DNA of 64,000 bases. Source: Hyphomicrobium_A sp965243865. Lineage in GTDB: Bacteria > Pseudomonadota > Alphaproteobacteria > Rhizobiales > Hyphomicrobiaceae. Below the pieces are notes generated by a model that was not told the DNA's origin, did not search any database, and saw only the letters and a program-made list of their open reading frames with translations. Position numbers and translations under genes: made by a program. The stretch is from positions 1 through 64,000 of the forward strand of contig NZ_OZ251603.1 of NCBI RefSeq assembly GCF_965243865.1, given 5' to 3'. Position 1 is the first letter of the stretch, and the number at the start of each line of letters is the position of its first letter. Positions 10,713-20,103 of this stretch are shown here, in pieces.

Positions 10713-11360
10713 ATGCACGTGACAACCGGCAGCATAAGCAATTTCATGGCGCTGCTCATCACCGGAGCGCTGCTGACGCTTTGGGCGATGATGCCCTCTG
10801 CATCGGAGCCGGCCGGCGCGGGCGAGTCCGTCGGCGAGATGACTGTGGCGCTCGAAGCGGAGCCGGCTCCCGAGCCGCCACCGCCAGCTGCGGCCGAGCC
10901 CGAGAAGGCCGAGGAGGCGCCGAAGCCGCCGGAGCCCGAACCGGTGCCACCGCCAGTACCCGAGCCACCGCCGCCGCCTCCTGCTCCCGAGCCGCCACGC
11001 GAGCCGGAGAAGGAAGAGGAAGCGCAGCCGGCCGAGCAGATGCTGGACGAGGATGGCGCACCCATCACGCCGCCGCCGCAGGCCATGGTGGAGGCCAACG
11101 AGGAGCAGGCTTCGGCATTCAAGAAGTGTCTCCTCAATCGCACCTATTACCCCTCGACGCGAGAAGCGCGAAAGCTCAAGCCGCACGGCGTCGTGGGACT
11201 GAAGATTCTCATCATCGACGCGAAGGTCGCGGGCATCGAAATCACACAGCCGTCAGGCTCGCAGATTCTCGATCAAGCCGCGCGATCGAGCGTGTTGAAT
11301 TCCGGATGCGCGTCCAAGGGGCAAGTGTCCGGCATCGTAGTGACCACCATCCGCTACTAG
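10713..11360 (+). CDS. tonB: energy transducer TonB
   Basis: A 215-residue TonB. It has one N-terminal membrane helix (FMALLITGALLTLWAMM), a long Pro/Glu-rich spacer of about 80 residues (EPPPPA, PPPVPEPPPPPP), and a C-terminal beta-alpha-beta domain with YYPSTREARKLKPHGVVGLKI in the place of the usual YP..A....GxVxV motif. It spans the periplasm and contacts the TonB box of the receptor encoded next. It starts four bases after exbD. Cysteines in the C-terminal domain (KKCLLN and NSGCASKG) could form a disulfide. Confidence 0.85.
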   Translation: MHVTTGSISNFMALLITGALLTLWAMMPSASEPAGAGESVGEMTVALEAEPAPEPPPPAAAEPEKAEEAPKPPEPEPVPPPVPEPPPPPPAPEPPREPEKEEEAQPAEQMLDEDGAPITPPPQAMVEANEEQASAFKKCLLNRTYYPSTREARKLKPHGVVGLKILIIDAKVAGIEITQPSGSQILDQAARSSVLNSGCASKGQVSGIVVTTIRY

Positions 11361-11446
11361 GCCAGCAGTTCCAGGGCGGATCGGAGGTTGCTGCGTAAAC
11401 GTCACGTCAAGTCGCGTTCGGTTGCGTATTGCGTTGTGGGGGTATC

Positions 11447-14086
11447 ATGTACTTGCGTTCCGTCACGCTCGCCTTATTGGCGAGCGCATCACTAACGGCT
11501 GTCTGCTCTGCGCAGACGGCTCCAGCACCGGTTCCAGATCCGAGTGCTGCGCCTGCAGAAGCCAAGCCGGCAACGACGCCGGCTCCCGCCGCGAAGCCGG
11601 CGGAGAAATCCGCGAAGCCGCAGGCAAAGTCCACGTCGGCACCTGCGCCGACGACCAACATCGGCGAGATCCAGGCCAAGGAGGCGCCGAAAGAGCGGGC
11701 GTTCTCGCAGAGCGGCATGACCGCTTCGCCGACGGACTTCGCCGACGTCCAGAACAAGGCCAATGCCGAAAAGAAGGCGCCGGACGGCTCCAAGAAGATG
11801 AACGGTATCGGCTCTACGCCGCGTCCCGTGTCAACCGGTGGCGTGACCGGCATGGACATCGGCGGCGGCTACATGATCAATGAAGAAGCCAAGAAGAGCC
11901 GCTCGACGGTCACGCGCGACGCCATCGACAAGCAGTCGCCGACGGCCAACCCGTATCAGATGATCAACTTGCTGCCGGGTGTCGTGCAGTCTAGCGTCGA
12001 CGACACCGGCCTCAACGGCGGCAACATCCGCCTGCGCGGCTTCAACTCCGATCACGTCGGCATGACTATCGAAGGCATGCCGGTCAACGACTCCGGCAAC
12101 TACGCTCTCTACCCGCAGGAGTACGTCGACGCTGCCAACATGCAGCAGGTTTCGATTGCCCAAGGTTCGCCGGACCTCGACTCGCCGCACATTGGTTCGG
12201 TCGGCGGCGTCATCAACCTCTATATGCGCGATCCCTCGAAGACGGCCGGCGGCGTTGTCGAGTACACGTTCGGCTCGGATGACCTGCAGCGCGAGTACGT
12301 GCGCCTCGAGTCCGGCCAGGTCGGTGCCGTGCGCGCCTTCATCAGCTATTCGCACCTCACCAAAGACCACTGGATCGGCCCCGGCGATGACGACCGCAAG
12401 CACCTCGACTTCAAGGCGGTCTACGACATCGATAAGGACAACACCATCCGCGTTTCGGCGATCTACAACGAGGCCGTCAACACGTTCTACAGAACCCAGA
12501 ATCTCATCGATTTCAATGATGGTAACGACAAAACGTACACGACGAGCCCTTACAACAGCAACTACTATGGCTACAGGATCAATCCGTTCAAGAACCTGAT
12601 CCTGAGCGCGCCTTCGAACTTCAAGCTCTCGGAGAACCTTCGCTTCGATACGGTGCCTTACTATTGGTACGGCTACGGCAGCGGTGGCGGTGCGACCAAC
12701 TTGAAGGAGGGCGCCTTTTACTACGGCAATCTGAAAGTGTCGGGCGACTTGAACGGAAACGGCGTCATCGATTCATCAGATGTCTGGTTCTACAATCCGT
12801 CCATCACCGAGACACATCGCCCGGGCGTGATCAACAAGCTGACCTACACGCTGGATGATCACAAGGTTGTGGCAGGCCACTGGTTCGAATACGCGCATCA
12901 CCGGCAGACGGGATCGCTGTCCTATCTCGGCGAAAACGGCAACGTCATCGATCCGTTCGCCAACGACGCGCACGTCTACATGCCCTCAGGGGCGACCTGC
13001 GTCATCAACAAGGCCAGCGCCAGTGGCAGCGGCTCGGCCAATGGTACTGTCGTTTCCTGCCCTGAGGGCGAGCTGAACAAGCGCAACGTCCTCACCGAGA
13101 CGACGACGAACATGTTCTTCGTCGGCGACACGTGGAAGTTCAACAGCTGGCTGACATTCGACTATGGCGTCAAGCACGTCATCGTCAACCGTGATATCGA
13201 GAACTACATGCCGGATGCCAAGCCGGCTTACTCGACGATCGACGATCAAGTGACGTTGCCGACAGCCGGCGTCAAGGTACAGCTCGACCGGGAAAGCCAC
13301 GTCTTCGCTAATGTCGCCACGTCTTTCCGTTCGGCTCCTAACTTTACGTCGTATGCCGACTACAATATGTACTCTGCCTCCGGCTACACGCCGGCCGATA
13401 CCATCGATCCGGAGCGCGGCCTCTCGTGGGAGCTCGGGCATCGCTACCAGGGCCAGCTGTTTGCGACCTCCGTCACAGCGTTCCTTGCCGATTTCGAGGA
13501 CTATCAGCAGAAGACGTACGCTGCGGACGGGACCGGATCCTATAAGTCCGTCACCCAGAACATCGGACGGGTACGGAATTATGGTATAGACGCGGAAATC
13601 GGTACGGCGCCAATCCATAACTTCCGTCCCTACGCCTCGCTCGAGCTGTTGCATGCAGAGCTTCGCGACGATCTAGCTACGAACGGCGTCTACTTGCCCA
13701 CCGCCGGCAAGCTTCTCCCGGGTGCTCCGCAGTACTCGTTCGGCCTCGGGCTCGACTACGACAACGGCCATTTGTTCGGCAATCTCGCCTACAAGTACAT
13801 CGGTTCGCAGTACGCGACGCTGATGAACGACGAGGAGATGGAGGCCTTCGGTCGGCTAAATGCGTCGATCGGCTATCGCTTCGACGACATCGGCTACATG
13901 AAGGCGCCGGAGATCAAGTTGTCGCTGTTCAACGTGCTCAACTCGCGCCAGTTGACCGGCGTCTACAGTGAGACGAACAACGCAAATCCCGTGACCGTCG
14001 GCGGCACCACGGTCAGCGGCAGCAAGCCGACCTACTATCTCGGTCAGGACTTCTCCGCCATGCTTTCGCTCCGCACGGGCTTCTGA
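11447..14086 (+). CDS. TonB-dependent outer membrane receptor
   Basis: An 879-residue TonB-dependent receptor. A signal peptide (LALLASASLTAVCSA) is followed by an unusual Ala/Pro/Lys-rich stretch of about 80 residues before the plug domain (NPYQMINLLPGVVQSS, IRLRGFNSDHVGMTIEGMPVND, GGVINLYMRDPS). The 22-strand barrel ends in a C-terminal phenylalanine (SLRTGF). The ATG at 11447 is preferred over an upstream TTG. Substrate is not evident. Co-location with exbD, tonB, exbB and a periplasmic cyclic-nucleotide phosphodiesterase suggests nucleotides or another phosphorylated compound, which is inference. Confidence 0.9.
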   Translation: MYLRSVTLALLASASLTAVCSAQTAPAPVPDPSAAPAEAKPATTPAPAAKPAEKSAKPQAKSTSAPAPTTNIGEIQAKEAPKERAFSQSGMTASPTDFADVQNKANAEKKAPDGSKKMNGIGSTPRPVSTGGVTGMDIGGGYMINEEAKKSRSTVTRDAIDKQSPTANPYQMINLLPGVVQSSVDDTGLNGGNIRLRGFNSDHVGMTIEGMPVNDSGNYALYPQEYVDAANMQQVSIAQGSPDLDSPHIGSVGGVINLYMRDPSKTAGGVVEYTFGSDDLQREYVRLESGQVGAVRAFISYSHLTKDHWIGPGDDDRKHLDFKAVYDIDKDNTIRVSAIYNEAVNTFYRTQNLIDFNDGNDKTYTTSPYNSNYYGYRINPFKNLILSAPSNFKLSENLRFDTVPYYWYGYGSGGGATNLKEGAFYYGNLKVSGDLNGNGVIDSSDVWFYNPSITETHRPGVINKLTYTLDDHKVVAGHWFEYAHHRQTGSLSYLGENGNVIDPFANDAHVYMPSGATCVINKASASGSGSANGTVVSCPEGELNKRNVLTETTTNMFFVGDTWKFNSWLTFDYGVKHVIVNRDIENYMPDAKPAYSTIDDQVTLPTAGVKVQLDRESHVFANVATSFRSAPNFTSYADYNMYSASGYTPADTIDPERGLSWELGHRYQGQLFATSVTAFLADFEDYQQKTYAADGTGSYKSVTQNIGRVRNYGIDAEIGTAPIHNFRPYASLELLHAELRDDLATNGVYLPTAGKLLPGAPQYSFGLGLDYDNGHLFGNLAYKYIGSQYATLMNDEEMEAFGRLNASIGYRFDDIGYMKAPEIKLSLFNVLNSRQLTGVYSETNNANPVTVGGTTVSGSKPTYYLGQDFSAMLSLRTGF

Positions 14087-14088
14087 AG

Positions 14089-14766
14089 ATGAATATCGAT
14101 ACTGCGTACTTTCACCATGTCTGCATCACTGTACTTTACGGAATGATGGTGGTGCTGACGTTCGTGATCGTCGAGCGCTTCGTGTACTACTGGCTGCTGA
14201 ACCGCCGTGCCGCGCGGCTCAAGGCCATCGTGCACGGCCGGCGCAAGAAGAAGGTCGAGAAGACGCTGAAGCGCCGCGACCTTCTCACACGCAGTCTTCG
14301 AGAATACATCGACATCATCAACGAGCCGGGCGCCACGCGCGCCCGGCTCGAGGATCTCTCATCGGCGCTGTTCATCGACGTCAACGGCCGGGTCGGTGCG
14401 CGGCTGTGGATCCTCGACACCATCGTCACTGCCGCCCCGCTGCTGGGGCTGCTCGGCACGATCCTTGGCATCATGGACACATTCAACGCTTTGTCGGCGG
14501 GCGGCATCTCCGATCCCGGGGCTGTCAGCCGCGGCATTGGTGCCGCGCTTCTGGCGACGGCCATCGGTATCGGAACGGCGCTTTACGGGCTTCTTGGCCA
14601 CAATCTCCTGCATCGCATGGCCGACCACATCACTGAAGAGTTCAAGGGGCTGATCCTCGCTGCAGATGGCATTGCCCCAGCGTTCGCACCCAAAACCGCT
14701 GACGCAACATCCGGCGCCGATCAGCGCGAGAATGCCGTAGCCAATGCAATGGAACAGGTCGCTTGA
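14089..14766 (+). CDS. exbB: ExbB/TolQ/MotA family proton channel protein
   Basis: A 225-residue ExbB. One membrane helix lies near residues 12-38, then a basic cytoplasmic loop (RRKKKVEKTLKRRD), then two more helices in the MotA/TolQ/ExbB domain (WILDTIVTAAPLLGLLGTILGIMDTF and GIGAALLATAIGIGTALYGLLGHN). The gene starts two bases after the receptor stop. It would form the energising channel with ExbD and TonB from the same group. The last codons overlap a possible TTG start of the next gene. Confidence 0.9.
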   Translation: MNIDTAYFHHVCITVLYGMMVVLTFVIVERFVYYWLLNRRAARLKAIVHGRRKKKVEKTLKRRDLLTRSLREYIDIINEPGATRARLEDLSSALFIDVNGRVGARLWILDTIVTAAPLLGLLGTILGIMDTFNALSAGGISDPGAVSRGIGAALLATAIGIGTALYGLLGHNLLHRMADHITEEFKGLILAADGIAPAFAPKTADATSGADQRENAVANAMEQVA

Positions 14767-14768
14767 AT

Positions 14769-16712
14769 ATGTGCAACGCAATCACGCGGCGTGACGTTCT
14801 GTCGGGAGCGGGCGCATTAGCTGGTGCCGCGCTTTGCGGTGCAACGACGGACCTAGCCGCGGAAGATGCGGCCCCGCGCATTCGCTTACGCATCATGGAG
14901 ACCAGCGACATCCACATGAATGTGCTCGGCTGGGACTACTTCCTCGCCAAGCAGGACCTCACAGCAGGATTGGAGCGGGTTGCCTCACTCATCCGCGCCA
15001 GTCGCAAGGAGGTGCCCAACACGCTGTTGTTCGACAATGGCGATCTTCTTCAAGGCACGCCGCTGGCCGACGACATCTTCGAGAACGCACAGCCGACGCC
15101 GGACACGCCGCATCCCATCTTCGCCATCATGCGCGAGCTCGGCTATGACGCCGCGACCGTCGGCAATCACGAGTTCAACTATGGACTGGAATTTCTCGAG
15201 GCTTCGCTTTCGGCCGCGTCATTTCCTTATGTCTGCGCCAACGTCGAGCGCATTGGCGGTGAGCCGTTTCTGCCACGCACGACGATCATCGAGCGAACCT
15301 TCAAGGATGAGGCCGGCAATCCCCACGTCCTGCGCATCGGCGTGATCGGCTTCGTGACGCCGCAAATCACAGTGTGGGACAAGGCGCGCCTCGCGGGCAA
15401 GCTGCAGACCAGCGATATCGTCCTCGCGGCGAAACGTTATGTCCCCGAGCTGCGCGGAAAATGCGATGTGCTTGTTGCTCTCTGCCATTCTGGTATCGCA
15501 CCAGGCCCGTGGGTTGAAGGCGAGGAGCACGCAACCCTTCACCTTTCGACCGTTCCCGGTATCGACGTGATACTGACCGGCCACGCACATCGAGTGCTGC
15601 CCGGCAAGGATTACGAAGGGATGGCCGGCGTCGATGCGGTTGCCGGTCGCCTCAACGGCGTGCCAACAGTGATGCCGGGCTTCTGGGGGAGCCACCTCGG
15701 CGTTATCGACCTTGACCTCCAGAAGACGGACGCTGCCTGGTCGGTTCAACACGCCGAGGCGACACTTGCGCCCATCTACCGTCGCGAAGGCAACAAAGTC
15801 ATTCCTTTGGTCGATGCCGATCCGCAGGTTGCTGCGTTGATCGCGCCCGCGCACGCGCAAACGCTTCGTTGGATCGAGCAGCCGGTCGGAGCGGTAGACA
15901 AGAATGTTCACAGCTACTTCGTGTGGACAGGGCTCGATCCGGCGACGGCCATCGTAAATGCAGCGCAGACCAGCTATGCGCGGCCCCTGCTGGACGCGGC
16001 CGGCTTCCATGACCTGCCTATTCTCTCGTCCATGGCGCCTTATCGCGCCGGTTATACGCCGGACGGCTTCATCGACATTGCCGCTGGGCCGGTAACGTTG
16101 CGCGAGGCAGCTGGCCTTTATCAATACTCGAGCAACGTGGTCGTGGTGTTGAAGCTCACAGGGGCGCAGATCATCGAGTGGCTGGAATATGCGGCACGTT
16201 GCTTCCACACAATCGATGCGGCGGCAACGAGCCCACAGGCGCTCGTCAACAAGCGCGTGCCCTCATACAACTTCGATATCATTTCGGGCTTGACCTATAA
16301 GATCGATCTGACGAAGCCGAATAGGTACACGGCCGGAGTGGCCAACCCGAGCATTCGTCGCATCCTCGACGTCGAGTTCGAGGGCAGGCCCATCGACCCT
16401 CAGCGCGAATTTGCAGTCGTGACGAACAGCTACCGGGCCGATGGCGGCGGCAGCGTGCCGGCTCTCGTCGGAGCAGCAATTCTTCTGCGCGCGCCCGACA
16501 CCAACAAGGATGCGGTGGTGCGCTATTTCCGCTCGACGCCGGCCGTGCAAGTTCCATCGACGCGACCGTGGTCTTTCGCACCGCTTGGCAAGCCTGTCGC
16601 GGTCTGCTTTGACACGGGCCCTCGGGCGCGCGACCATATCGGCGACCTGCCGGGCGTCACGCTCGAGAATGGTGAACCCGGATACGCGCGCGTCCGGATG
16701 ATGCTTTCCTGA
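14769..16712 (+). CDS. cpdB: 2',3'-cyclic-nucleotide 2'-phosphodiesterase/3'-nucleotidase
   Basis: A 647-residue periplasmic nucleotidase of the 5'-nucleotidase/UshA/CpdB family. The N-terminus TRRDVLSGAGALAGAAL is a twin-arginine signal. The metallophosphoesterase domain shows the metal ligands in METSDIHMN, DNGDLLQG, GNHEFNYGL, CHSGI and GHAHRV. The C-terminal nucleotide-binding domain contains SYRADGGGS. CpdB releases nucleosides and phosphate from 2',3'-cyclic and 3'-nucleotides. ATG at 14769 lies two bases after the exbB stop; a TTG at 14763 overlapping that stop is an alternative. Its place at the end of a TonB/ExbBD/receptor group suggests scavenging of nucleotide phosphorus or nitrogen. 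Confidence 0.9.
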   Translation: MCNAITRRDVLSGAGALAGAALCGATTDLAAEDAAPRIRLRIMETSDIHMNVLGWDYFLAKQDLTAGLERVASLIRASRKEVPNTLLFDNGDLLQGTPLADDIFENAQPTPDTPHPIFAIMRELGYDAATVGNHEFNYGLEFLEASLSAASFPYVCANVERIGGEPFLPRTTIIERTFKDEAGNPHVLRIGVIGFVTPQITVWDKARLAGKLQTSDIVLAAKRYVPELRGKCDVLVALCHSGIAPGPWVEGEEHATLHLSTVPGIDVILTGHAHRVLPGKDYEGMAGVDAVAGRLNGVPTVMPGFWGSHLGVIDLDLQKTDAAWSVQHAEATLAPIYRREGNKVIPLVDADPQVAALIAPAHAQTLRWIEQPVGAVDKNVHSYFVWTGLDPATAIVNAAQTSYARPLLDAAGFHDLPILSSMAPYRAGYTPDGFIDIAAGPVTLREAAGLYQYSSNVVVVLKLTGAQIIEWLEYAARCFHTIDAAATSPQALVNKRVPSYNFDIISGLTYKIDLTKPNRYTAGVANPSIRRILDVEFEGRPIDPQREFAVVTNSYRADGGGSVPALVGAAILLRAPDTNKDAVVRYFRSTPAVQVPSTRPWSFAPLGKPVAVCFDTGPRARDHIGDLPGVTLENGEPGYARVRMMLS

Positions 16713-16717
16713 GCGGC

Positions 16718-16855
16718 ATGGCGGCCCCACTCGCCGTGCCCGAAAGTGTCGAAACTGAACGTCTGATCTTGCGCGGGCCCGCGCTCAGCGATGCCCAGCA
16801 ACTTTTCGAATCCTACACCAGCGACGCACGTGTGACGCGCTTTCTGTCGTGGCAG
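16718..16855 (+). pseudogene. GNAT acetyltransferase fragment
   Basis: The first 45 codons read like the start of a RimJ/RimL-type GNAT acetyltransferase (ETERLILRGPALSDAQQLF, then SDARVTRFLSW). After FLSWQ all similarity stops, and no reading frame up to 17071 continues the domain. The acetyl-CoA-binding motif is absent. It begins five bases after cpdB and is probably a 3'-truncated remnant at a recombination junction. The rest of 16856-17071 holds nothing recognisable. Confidence 0.6.
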
Positions 16856-17071
16856 CGGAGTCGCCGAACAAAGGGCAGCCGACTTCCGCTATCGGGACAA
16901 TCCGCCCGTCGCCCATTTGGCAAACACGGTTCGCTCAGCTTCAGCGTTGATCGACTAAGATGCGACGTCTGAGGCCACATTTTGGAGCGCACCAGTGCGC
17001 GACCGATAGCGTTGCGTTGGTGCGGGGCCATCAAACTACGAATTCTTCGGAACACTCCGAGAGGCGCGACA

Positions 17072-18331
17072 TCACACGCGCATCGTCCCAAAGCAGCTGT
17101 GGGCTTCAAGTGCGAGCCCCGTGGCTACGGAGCCGAACGCATCGCCTTCGACGATGCGGGCATTGGCGAACGCCTCTTGCAACGTCGCAAGCAGCAGCGG
17201 TATCCGCGACGAGCCGCCGGTCAGAAACACTGAGCCGATGGCATCGGCGGCCACGTTGCTCTGGCTCAATGTGTTTCTGATCGCCATATGAATTTTGCCG
17301 ATCTGGTCGGCAATTGCGCGCTCAAACTGCTTCCTCGTGATCTCAAGCGGCTCGATGCCAGCGAGCTTCTGCAAATCCATCGCCACGACCTTTGCGGAGG
17401 AGAGCTGGATCTTGACGTCCTCGACGGCGGTCAACAGCGCGTGACCCCTCCTGTACTCCAGAACCTTGAGTAGCCGGTCGAGCTTTTCGGGCTCGACCAT
17501 ATCGCGGCGCACCTGGCGAATGTCCGCGAAGAGCTTAGGGTCATAGAGGAAGTTGATGCGCTGCCAGGTTGCAAGGTCCTGGTACCACCACGAGGGTGTT
17601 TCCATGTTCTTGTGGCGAAGCTTGGCACCGAGCCCAAGATCTGGAAGCACGGCATCGAGTTCAAGGCGACGGTCGAAATCGGTGCCGCCAATGTGCACGC
17701 CCGAATAGGCGAGAATGTCGGACTTGCGGTCCGGCTTGCCACGCCGATGCGGAGAGACGCGGACAATGGAGAAGTCCGAAGTGCCGCCGCCGATATCGAC
17801 GACCAACGCGAGCTCTTCGGCGCCCACATGGCGTTCGTAGTCGAGGGCAGCGGCGATGGGCTCGAACTGGAATTCGACGTGCTTGAAGCCTGCGAGTTGC
17901 GCCGCCTGCCGGAGTTGATCCTCTGCACTCTTGTCGGCCTCCGGGTTCTCGTCCACGAAAAACACAGGCCGACCCATGACGACGCACGACGGCTCGTCGG
18001 CGGCTTTGCGAACGTAGCTGAGGAAAAGCGAGATAATCTCATCGAACCGGAGGCGCTTTGCTCCAACCTGCGTTTGCTCGTGGATGAGAGAGGATCCGAG
18101 TACCGATTTCAGCGAGCGCATCAGCCGCCCATCCTCGCGCTCCAAGTAGCGGGAGACGGCATCGCGGCCGAAGGTGACACTTGCGTCCTCGAAGCTGAAG
18201 AATACTGCGGTGGGAATTGAAACGCGGCCCTCTTGCAGGGGGATCAGAGAGGGATGAGCCTCCGCAGCATGGCCGATCGCGCTGTTGGATGTACCGAAGT
18301 CAAGGCCGCACGCGCCGGAGGCGATTGTCAC
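17072..18331 (-). CDS. Hsp70-family protein, YegD-like
   Basis: A 419-residue protein with the actin/Hsp70 ATPase fold: phosphate 1 loop CGLDFGTSNSAIG, phosphate 2 loop LVVDIGGGTSDFSIVRV, and the adenosine motif VFLTGGSSRIPLL. It lacks the DnaK substrate-binding domain, which matches the size of YegD-type proteins (about 420-450 residues). YegD-type proteins are thought to be chaperone-like ATPases of unknown role. It lies alone, convergent with the GNAT remnant and immediately inside the integrase relic. Confidence 0.88.
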   Translation of the reverse strand: MTIASGACGLDFGTSNSAIGHAAEAHPSLIPLQEGRVSIPTAVFFSFEDASVTFGRDAVSRYLEREDGRLMRSLKSVLGSSLIHEQTQVGAKRLRFDEIISLFLSYVRKAADEPSCVVMGRPVFFVDENPEADKSAEDQLRQAAQLAGFKHVEFQFEPIAAALDYERHVGAEELALVVDIGGGTSDFSIVRVSPHRRGKPDRKSDILAYSGVHIGGTDFDRRLELDAVLPDLGLGAKLRHKNMETPSWWYQDLATWQRINFLYDPKLFADIRQVRRDMVEPEKLDRLLKVLEYRRGHALLTAVEDVKIQLSSAKVVAMDLQKLAGIEPLEITRKQFERAIADQIGKIHMAIRNTLSQSNVAADAIGSVFLTGGSSRIPLLLATLQEAFANARIVEGDAFGSVATGLALEAHSCFGTMRV

Positions 18332-18464
18332 AATCGTTTCCTATGAGGATTTGGCGATGCCGCATGCGGTCCGCGAGGACGCGTCATGGGCGAAAATAAA
18401 CGCGCAACGCGCCAGGGGTGCATGGGGTAGCAAGTTAGGAGGACGGGTACAAGTTGTTGCTCTG

Positions 18465-18740
18465 ACAGATTTCCTCCAGTCGCATGGCGCGTCGCCACCG
18501 CGAACTTGACGATCCGCCGCCAACCTCGGCGAGGCCACGCATATGCAAGTCGATGATGAACGCGAGCGTCGTCGATGCATCGGATTCCACGCCCACGGCG
18601 CTCTTGCCCCGGCTGACCTTGTCTTCGGCCTCGTTGGCCCAGGCCTCAGCCTCCCACTTCAGCCGGAGGCTGCGCGAGGCATGTTGACCCTTGCGGCGGA
18701 CCTGCGCTCGCCAAATGCGGCGAGGTGGCTTAGGTAAGCG
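18465..18740 (-). pseudogene. decayed tyrosine integrase, relative of the intact dusA integrase
   Basis: Read on the minus strand, 18740 to about 18513 matches the N-terminus of the intact integrase at 56222-57313 (RAQVRRKGQHASR, KWEAEAWANEAEDKVSRGKSAVGVE, then LAEVG) at roughly 80% by eye. The sequence then jumps to the catalytic block around MRQEEIC (MRLEEIC at about 18467-18512), so some 365 bases are missing, and the frame is broken. The rest of the catalytic domain is absent. It sits about 55 bases left of the left 31-bp repeat, the place an integrase takes in a dusA island. It therefore marks an older element next to the present one. Confidence 0.82.
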
Positions 18741-18793
18741 GACGGGCCGCACGTCGCGGCGCTCAACGCAAGGCACCCGCTTGACCACCGGCG

Positions 18794-18824
18794 CGCATAG
18801 GTTCTCTGTCGCTCCTATGATGGA
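18794..18824. repeat. left attachment site (31-bp direct repeat of dusA 5' end)
   Basis: Identical over 31 bases to 57577-57607; it begins CGCATAGGTTCTCTG. The first differing bases are 18793 (G against C) and 18825 (A against T). Here it is detached from any dusA frame, as expected for the distal attachment site of a dusA island. From 18825 to 19184 the DNA is comparatively A+T-rich at first and holds no gene I can support. Confidence 0.93.
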
Positions 18825-19184
18825 AATAGAAGAGTGTTTCTAATTTTCAACTAGATCTCGTTTCGCATGAACAATGCCGGTGCAAATAAAATGCGAAGGG
18901 ATGGGAAATAGATAGCATTCGCGATTGGTTTTGTCGACGGCTCCCTTTCAGCTTACGGTGTTGGACAGGCATCGACGTATTAGGTCGAATGCAGCCTTGG
19001 TTGCGAGCATCGCCATCTCAAGAATGCGACGCACGCGGACGCCAATTGACCAAGGGCAGTATCGTCGCAGCGCAGACCGGCGCGGACTGCGGGAAGGCCG
19101 CGCCGTTGGAATGAATCGTTCAGCTTGTTGGCGGTGCTGGTTGGCAATGGACCTGACAGAACTCGATCGAATAGTTTGGCCGGA

Positions 19185-20057
19185 TCAGTCAGGAAAGACA
19201 ACGGTCTTTCGTCCGTTCGTGAACACGCGATCGTCGATGTGATAGCGGATTGCACGCGCCAGCACGCGCCGCTCAATGTCACGTCCCTTGCGGACAAGAC
19301 TTTCCGGAGAGTCGAAGTGGGAGATGCGCTCCACATCCTGCTCGATGATGGGGCCTTCGTCGAGGTCCGCTGTAACGTAGTGCGCGGTGGCCCCCATTAC
19401 CTTCACGCCGTAGGCATGCGCCTGATGATAGGGCTTCGCCCCCTTGAATCCAGGCAGGAAGGAGTGATGAATGTTGATCGCGCGTCCAGAGAGCTTCGCC
19501 GACAGCTCCCTCGAGAACACCTGCATGTAGCGTGCTAGCACAACGAGATCCGTGCCGGTGCCCTCGATGATCTCAAGCAACTTTTGCTCCTGCGCCTGCT
19601 TGGTATCCTTTGACACGGGCAAATAGTGAAACGGAATGCCCTGGAAGTCGTGTTTGGCGAAGGCCTCGATCGGATGGTTGGAGACAATACCCGTCACATG
19701 CATTGGCAGCTCTCCGATACGCCACCGGTAGAGAAGATCCACGAGGCAGTGATCGAACGCCGAGACCATGATCAGGACACGCGCCGAGCGCTCTCCAACC
19801 CGGATGGACCACTCCATCTGATGATCCTGCGCCACCTGTGCGAACGCGCGACGCACAAGGTCAATGGGAATTCCACCCGACTGCTTGCCTGCCACCAGAC
19901 GCATGAACAGCTTGCCGGTATCGCTGTCCGCATACTGCTGCGTCTCGCGCGCCTCCAGGGCGTGCCGCGAAAGGAATTCGGCCACTGCGCTGGGCACGTT
20001 GACGCTGTTCGGGCACGAGAATTTCAGGACGAAGCTGTTGGTGGTGATGGTGCTCAT
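19185..20057 (-). CDS. purU: formyltetrahydrofolate deformylase
   Basis: A 290-residue PurU. It has an N-terminal ACT-like region (LKFSCPNSVNVPSAVAEFLSRH) and a C-terminal formyltransferase fold with the catalytic triad region INIHHSFLPGFKGAKPY and the aspartate in GPIIEQDVERI. It hydrolyses 10-formyl-THF to formate and THF. The ATG at 20057 (MSTITTNSF) is preferred; the longer frame would run into folD. It is the last gene of the ten-gene cmu operon and would release the oxidised chloromethane carbon as formate for energy while regenerating THF. Confidence 0.92.
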   Translation of the reverse strand: MSTITTNSFVLKFSCPNSVNVPSAVAEFLSRHALEARETQQYADSDTGKLFMRLVAGKQSGGIPIDLVRRAFAQVAQDHQMEWSIRVGERSARVLIMVSAFDHCLVDLLYRWRIGELPMHVTGIVSNHPIEAFAKHDFQGIPFHYLPVSKDTKQAQEQKLLEIIEGTGTDLVVLARYMQVFSRELSAKLSGRAINIHHSFLPGFKGAKPYHQAHAYGVKVMGATAHYVTADLDEGPIIEQDVERISHFDSPESLVRKGRDIERRVLARAIRYHIDDRVFTNGRKTVVFPD

Positions 20058-20103
20058 TGCATGACCTTGAGGTTTCTTGAACAGTGCGGCCAGCGGCCAC
20101 TTG

